This document shows, one piece after another, positions 59,601 through 64,000 of a stretch of DNA of 64,000 nt. The notes beneath the pieces are model-generated. The model saw only the letters and a list, made by a program, of their open reading frames with translations. It searched no databases and was not told the origin of the DNA. Each line of letters begins with the position of its first letter. Positions within the stretch are counted from its first letter, which is position 1. Position numbers and translations under genes: made by a program. The stretch lies in assembly GCF_965638725.1 (NCBI RefSeq), contig NC_134960.1, positions 23,343,871-23,407,870 on the forward strand, in the 5' to 3' direction. This stretch comes from Aptenodytes patagonicus. Its lineage: Eukaryota > Chordata > Aves > Sphenisciformes > Spheniscidae.

Positions 59601-60562
59601 AACCTGTGTGGAGTAAAACTACACAGCTGTACCAAATGAGTGGGATAAATACCTGCTTATGGTGCTGTTCTGTATTGGCCTTCAGCTTTAGTCTTGCAGC
59701 GAAGAAATTGTTTTTAAAAAAGAAGCTGTTACAAAAGTTCCTTGAGTAAGCATTTCTACTGTGTAACGTTAGTGTAGAGGGGGCATTGATTTTAAGTATA
59801 CTTAAAATATTTGAAATTTTGTTTCGTAATTTTTGTGCCTGTAGTTAGAGCTGTGCTGTTTAGAATGTTAAATTATTGGGAATTTAAGCTAATAACTTCT
59901 TAAAATTTTTCCCTACTCTTAAAAAAGAAAGGTATGTTAGAGCTAAGTCCATTTAATTTTGAGTGGAGTTGGGTGGGAAAGGGATAATAACTTTACATTT
60001 TAAATAGGAAAATTCTTCACATTCAGAAAATATTAAACTAAGCCTGTGGAATAATCGCTGTTTCCCAAACTTCTGTTTTTGGGCTCAACCCCTGGACTTA
60101 TCCTTATTCCCCTGAGATTTTTATTTTTAGGGTTTTTTTTATTCTCAGAGTTATGAGTTGGGAATTTGGGACAGGTAATGAAGCTGCCAGTTGAAAAACA
60201 GTTTTCTTACTGCCATATTATAGTTAATTAAATGTTCAGGTCTTAGGCAAATGTTAACAGTTACTTTTAAGTAGCTGATTTTCCAGCATGTTTGCAAATG
60301 ATTTTTAACTAATAGTGCATGTGGCTGAAATCTAAAATAGTGTCTTTGCATTTCTTTTGTGTGACTTTCATACTAACCTGACTGATGAACGAACGTGCAC
60401 TGAAGGAATTGGTAAATTGTCCACTGCCGATGGTAAAGCCTTCGCAGATCCTGAGGTTCTCCGAAGACTGACGTCCTCTGTCAGCTGTGCACTGGATGAA
60501 GCTGCTGCTGCATTGACGCGGATGAGAGCAGAGAACAATCACAATGCAGGACAAGTGGACAA
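17348..60562 (+). CDS. ANKHD1: ANKHD1 (MASK), 5' part: exons 1-3
   Basis: The start of a large ankyrin-repeat and single-KH-domain scaffold protein. In animals ANKHD1/MASK acts as a cofactor of YAP in Hippo signalling and in receptor tyrosine kinase signalling. The window encodes 195 residues plus two bases of the next codon. The N-terminus MLTDG, DSVAPRAPP, VRLFGEAGP, ALDFKLAAAVLRSGG and SGSDEDEVSEVESFILDQED match ANKHD1 rather than its paralogue ANKRD17, which starts differently and shares only the part from exon 2 on. ATG 17348 has G at -3. An in-frame ATG exists upstream at 17207. The repeats and the KH domain lie beyond the window. Confidence 0.95.
17624..32731 (+). other. ANKHD1 intron 1
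   Basis: 15.1 kb. The first 0.5 kb is CpG island; from about 18.12 kb it is AT-rich. Open frames are short and look non-coding. It contains an ancient LINE fragment at 32265-32515 and otherwise nothing I recognise. Confidence 0.8.
32265..32515 (-). mobile_element. Ancient CR1/L3-type LINE 3' fragment
   Basis: The series AACTGAAAGGCATCTCGGGA, ACAGCCTCTTGTGGCAGTCT, TTAACTGTCC, AATATTTAATCTGAGTTTCC and TAGTTTAAGATCTTGTTGAT follows the reverse complement of old CR1/L3 3' ends as I remember them. It is strongly decayed. It ends about 215 bp before exon 2. Confidence 0.6.
32732..32885 (+). CDS. ANKHD1: ANKHD1 exon 2
   Basis: It encodes residues 93-144: VESFILDQEDLDNPVLKTTS, then EGADLRTVDPETQARLEALL. 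The LDNPVLKTTSE form is that of ANKHD1 (ANKRD17 has a different residue series here). Acceptor GCAAACAG, donor CAG|GTACAT, phase 1. Confidence 0.97.
38961..39007 (+). repeat. TCTC/TATA microsatellite
   Basis: Alternating TCTCTC and TATATA blocks, with the unit CTCTCTCTATATATAT roughly repeated. Confidence 0.85.
41398..41450 (-). mobile_element. Possible ancient LINE 3'-end remnant
   Basis: TAGAGCTGAAAGAAATCTCA resembles the first bases of the fragment at 32265. The similarity is short, so this is tentative. Confidence 0.25.
45771..45792 (+). repeat. Run of 22 T
   Basis: A homopolymer. No retroposed sequence could be recognised next to it. Confidence 0.9.
52711..52758 (+). repeat. G/T-only tract
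   Basis: A 48 nt stretch of only G and T with G runs of 5, 2, 4, 2 and 2 (GGGGGTTTTGGTTTGGGG at its start). Confidence 0.85.
56231..56420 (-). mobile_element. CR1 LINE 3'-end fragment
   Basis: It starts ATAGAATCATAGAATGG, then GGGTTGGAAGTGACC, CCAGTCCAACCC, GGGCAGGGACATCTTCCACT and CAGGGATGGGGCGTCCACAG, the reverse complement of a CR1 3' UTR and pol end. The decayed frame encodes a relic of the CR1 C-terminus ([20 protein letters not shown]). The 8-mer end repeat is still visible. Confidence 0.92.
60371..60377 (+). promoter_or_regulatory. Consensus branch point TACTAAC for exon 3
   Basis: A perfect TACTAAC with its branch A 29 nt before the acceptor AG (60404-60405). The sequence between has few pyrimidine runs. 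Confidence 0.6.
60406..60562 (+). CDS. ANKHD1: ANKHD1 exon 3
   Basis: It encodes residues 144-195: GIGKLSTADGKAFADPEVLR, then LTSSVSCALDEAAAALTRMR and NHNAGQVD, the conserved block just before the ankyrin repeats. The donor CAA|GTATGT leaves AA in phase 2, so the next residue would be Asn or Lys. A second donor AAT|GTAAGT lies 45 nt further on. Confidence 0.95.
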
Positions 60563-63500
60563 GTATGTATTGATCGCGCCCCACCCCTGGTTTCCCAACT
60601 ATAGAATGTAAGTTTGTATTTTTAATTTCAAATTCAGTTAATTTTATAGTTAGTACTTGGTAATGTATCTGCTCTACAACTAGCGGAAGCAAAGTTATTG
60701 AATCTGAAAGTGTAACTACTGTCCCATCAGGTTATTGGCTTCAAAGTGTAAGAGAAAAGTATGAAAAAATGTTACTTTCTAACCTGCTGCTCTTTCTGTG
60801 CACTAGATAGTCGATTTCTTTTTCAAAACCGGGTTAAATTCTTAGCTGTAGAAGAGCTGGTGATAGTTCTCTAATTACTGCCTCAGCATACTTTGTTGGA
60901 AACTAATGAATCTAGTTCATTATATTAAAAGTTGGAAGAAAATACTAATACTTACAGGGCAGCGATTTGCCCCGGGATCTTGCTCAGGAACTTAGGGGAA
61001 AATGAAACTGTATTATCTGATAACTTTTTGTAACTGATAATTAATGAGGACAGCATTTAAATCCCATGATGACAGAACTGAGGATTTGTCCTACGTCGTC
61101 AAAAGCTTTCTTCTACATTGGTAATTTCAAAGGATCTTTAGGGGTCCTGAAATATTTTCTACTCTGACAAGTGATGCAAATAGTTCCTAAACCGTTGGGA
61201 TGGTGTGACTGCATATACTGTTGAACTTCAGATCTAGGATCAAAAATGGAGAGTCTTAAGTTTCCTTTCATGTGGATGTCCTCTTGAAGTTCAGACTTGG
61301 GATTTGCAAAACAAAGTGCTTACAGTAAGGGCAGTAGTCTTGAGTCATTGCTCAAAACGTAAATACAAATATAGAACAAATATAGTTTCATTTCCTAACT
61401 GAAGCCAGAGAAATTACTTGTGGATCAAAACATGGGGAGATGAAAATATGCTGGGGAAGCATGCTTGAACATAAAAACGAAGCATGCAAGAAGTGGAAGC
61501 AGTCCAGGTAGCCCATGGGGCATATAGAGACAATACCCAAGCATACAGGGACATGATTAGGAAAGCCAAAGCCCACCTGGAGTTGAATCTGGCAAAGAGC
61601 ATGAAAGGCAACAAGATATCCTAGTGTGAGTATATAAGCTGCAAAAGGAAGATGAGGGAAGATGTGGGCCTGCCTCAGAATATGGCAGAGGACCTAGTGA
61701 CAGCAACACAGAAGAGGAAGAGGTAGTGAATGCTGCCTTTGCCTGGGGCTTTACTGGTGAGATTTGTTTTCAGGAATCCCAAGCCCCTGAGATGAGCAGG
61801 AAGGTCTGGAGGAAGGAGGGCTGGCCCTTGGTTGGTATCAGGTCAGGGAGCATTTAAACAGGTTGGACATAGTCCAGTGGACAAGTTCACAGGACCTGGT
61901 AGGATGCCCTCATGAGTACTGAAGGAGCTGACTGATGTCACTGCGAGGCCAGTCTTAATTTATTTGAAAGGTCATGGGGAATGAGGGAGGTTCCTGAGGA
62001 CTGGAAGAAAGCAAATGTCACCCCTGTCCTCAAGAAGAGGAAGAAAGAGGATCCAAGGGACTTATAGGCAGGTCAGCCTCACCTCAGTCCCTGAAAAGGT
62101 GATGGAGCAAATCCTCCTGGAAGCCATTTCCTCACATAGTAAGTAAAGAATGATGATGGGAAGCAGTCAGCATGGTTTTACAAAGGGGAGATCAGGCCTG
62201 ACCTGATAGCCTTCTACAATGAGATGGCTACGTTGGTAGATGAGAGCAGTGGATGCTGTTTATCTTGACTTTAGCAAGTCTTTTCACGCTGTATCCCACA
62301 GCATCCTGTGGGACAAGCTGATGAAGTACAGACCAGGTAGGTGGACGGTGAGGTGGATTGAAAACTGAACTACTAGGCTCAGAGTTGTTAGTAGCACAAA
62401 GTCCAGGTGAAGGCATGATATTAGGGCTAATACTGTTTAACGTCTTCATCAATGACCCATGTGATGGTACAGAGTGCGTCCTCAGCAAGTTTGCAGATGA
62501 TACAAAACTGAAAGGAGTGGTTGATGGACCAGATAGTTGTGCTGCCGTTCAGAGGGACCTTGACAAGCTGGAGAAAGGGGCCAGCAGGAATCTTGTGAAA
62601 TTCAAGAAAGGGAAATGCAGAGTCTTGGACCTGGGGAGGAGTATCTCTGTGCATTGGTACGAATGGGGAGGGCTGAATGGCTGGAAATCAACTTTGGAGA
62701 AAAAGACCTGAGTTTCGTGGTGGACAAGTGGAACATTAGCCAGCAATGCACCCTTGGAGCAAAGGTCCACAGCATCCTGTGCTTCATTTGGAAAAGCATC
62801 GCAGTGTCATTCTTGTCACTTTTACAAAATGTCTTGGAAATATCTCAAGGGGAACCTGAGCAGGGAGCAAACTGGGAGACCTCTTGAGGTGCCTGGGTCA
62901 ACTAGAATCAACTAAGAGTTTTGTTTTTAATAGCTTTTTCCCAGAGCATATTTGGTTTCACAGCGGTTCTGTGTTATATGAGGTGGCTTAAGGTCATCTT
63001 CTGAGAATGATGGATCTGTTTTAGGATTTGTCTCACAGGTTATGGTGTTGGGTGGCTCCCATTTCTAAAGGCTAGACTATGTGTGTGCAAAAGTGCATGA
63101 ATCCCCACCCTCTCCTCCCAGCTGAACAACGGAACCCGAGCTGTAAATGCCTGGTTACGTGTGGGTTGCAGCAGGGCTGTTTGACTGCTTGTGCTGTGAG
63201 CACACAGCTGTCCCTTACTACCTCCGAGGAGAAGGTGGCAGGTTTGATAGTGTCCTGCAGCCTTTTAGTGGGATCCCATTGCTTCAGTATATGGAGTTGA
63301 CTATGTAGCCAAATAATAAACTTTACCAAAATACCAGTTATTTTGCTTAAAATACTTAGTGATTACAATGCAAATGTAAGTGATCAGATATTGGATATTC
63401 TCTTCAGGTCGGATCTCAGCTTTTATCTACCAGCTGCTAGCACAGTTTATTTCATTTTGGGGTATATGGCAAATGAGTTCCTTTTAAAATAGAGACTTAA

Positions 63501-64000
63501 CATAGTTTAACCATTACAGTCTTTGAACAATTGAAACTTATATGCTTTCCTGAGGTAACTTTGTGCTCAAATGGATATTTTCTTCATTGTGAGTGAATTT
63601 CTTGAGTGAACTGTCTTTCACAGAAGAAAAGTAGAAGTTTGAGTTTTTTAATGAACCTGAGTGTACTAGTTTTTGTTCTAAGAAACAAGCTTCCATACCT
63701 TGCAAATAAAATATACTGATAGGAATGCATCACATACAGTCCTCTACTGTTTATAACAGAAGGCTCTTCCTCCCTTCCCCCTCCCACGAGGGCATTAACT
63801 GTGGTTTGGTTCCCGGTGGCTGAAGGACCATGATCCCTTGCATATATTTTTCTAAATAAAACTGTATCATCAGTTGGGGAAGTGTAACTGGGTTGGTATT
63901 GAGCATGACTTGCTCTTGTTTATGCTTGTATTTAGCAGTGCTCTAACAGTTGTCTTTGCTGATAGACTATTTTTTTTGTACAGAAGAGCACAGCTCACCT
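60563..64000 (+). other. ANKHD1 intron 3, incomplete
   Basis: At least 3.4 kb, continuing past the window. About 1.4 kb is a broken CR1 pol segment. The remaining AT-rich sequence holds nothing recognisable. Confidence 0.8.
61430..62810 (+). mobile_element. CR1 LINE pol fragment, truncated at both ends
   Basis: A sense-strand CR1 reverse transcriptase region. Motifs in order: RKAKAHLELNLAKSMKGNK; PEDWKKANVTPVLKK split across frames (about 61990-62040); DFSKSFHAVSHSILWDKLMK (about 62260-62325); and FADDTKLKG (about 62490). Many stops and frameshifts and a small internal deletion near 62400 show it is old and inactive. It lacks the CR1 3' UTR. Confidence 0.92.

Larger units (their letters stand above)
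32886..60405 (+). other. ANKHD1 intron 2
   Basis: 27.5 kb of AT-rich sequence. Recognised contents: a TCTCTA/TA microsatellite (38961-39007), a possible short LINE remnant (41398-41450), T22 (45771-45792), an unexplained 204-codon minus-strand open frame (47704-48318), a G/T-rich tract (52711-52758) and a CR1 3' end (56231-56420). I saw no additional ANKHD1 exon, RNA gene or host gene. Confidence 0.75.

Noticed and set aside
1..64000. tRNA, snRNA, CRISPR array, viral or defence-system genes
   Set aside because: I saw no matching signal by eye in either strand; the window is an ordinary two-gene avian locus with retrotransposons. A covariance-model search could still find a small RNA.

Overview
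The window is from a bird nuclear genome. The evidence is several CR1 LINE copies (the main avian retrotransposon), vertebrate intron-exon structure, a GC-rich compact gene next to a CpG island, and the gene order SLC4A9 followed by ANKHD1, which matches human 5q31. By general knowledge of bird karyotypes this would correspond to the chromosome orthologous to chicken 13; that placement is inferred.

Positions 1-16188 hold SLC4A9 (AE4, a bicarbonate transporter of the SLC4 family) on the + strand. I could place 21 coding exons with consistent splice phases; together they sum to 2946 nt, or 981 residues plus stop, close to the human length. The 5' flank carries a forkhead-motif cluster, a palindromic CP2-type site and a TATA-like box. 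Its introns contain a 0.7 kb CR1 (intron 1), a small CR1 3' end (intron 7) and a nested CR1-in-CR1 pair (intron 17). Part of the outer CR1 is almost identical to the intron 1 copy.

Positions 16189-17347 separate the two genes, which lie head-to-tail. The CpG island starts around the last SLC4A9 exons and runs to about 18.1 kb. It contains a GC-drifted CR1 3' end, a run of 20 C, a palindromic E-box, YY1-like and ZNF143-like sites, a CRE-like site and six CCAAT boxes. No canonical poly(A) signal for SLC4A9 lies in this interval.

Positions 17348-64000 hold the 5' part of ANKHD1 (ankyrin repeat and KH domain scaffold, MASK) on the + strand: exon 1 (17348-17623), exon 2 (32732-32885), exon 3 (60406-60562) and three long AT-rich introns, the third running off the window. 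Only the N-terminal 195 residues are encoded here; the ankyrin repeats lie downstream. The introns contain an ancient LINE fragment just before exon 2, a minus-strand CR1 3' end near 56.3 kb, a 1.4 kb broken CR1 pol segment in intron 3 and a few simple repeats.

I see no operon, mobile defence system, CRISPR array, viral element or RNA gene. The most useful observations concern regulation, splicing and repeats: the SLC4A9 5' flank motifs, two 3n stop-free SLC4A9 introns, the patchwork CR1 pair, the CCAAT array and the unusual splice sites of ANKHD1 exon 3.
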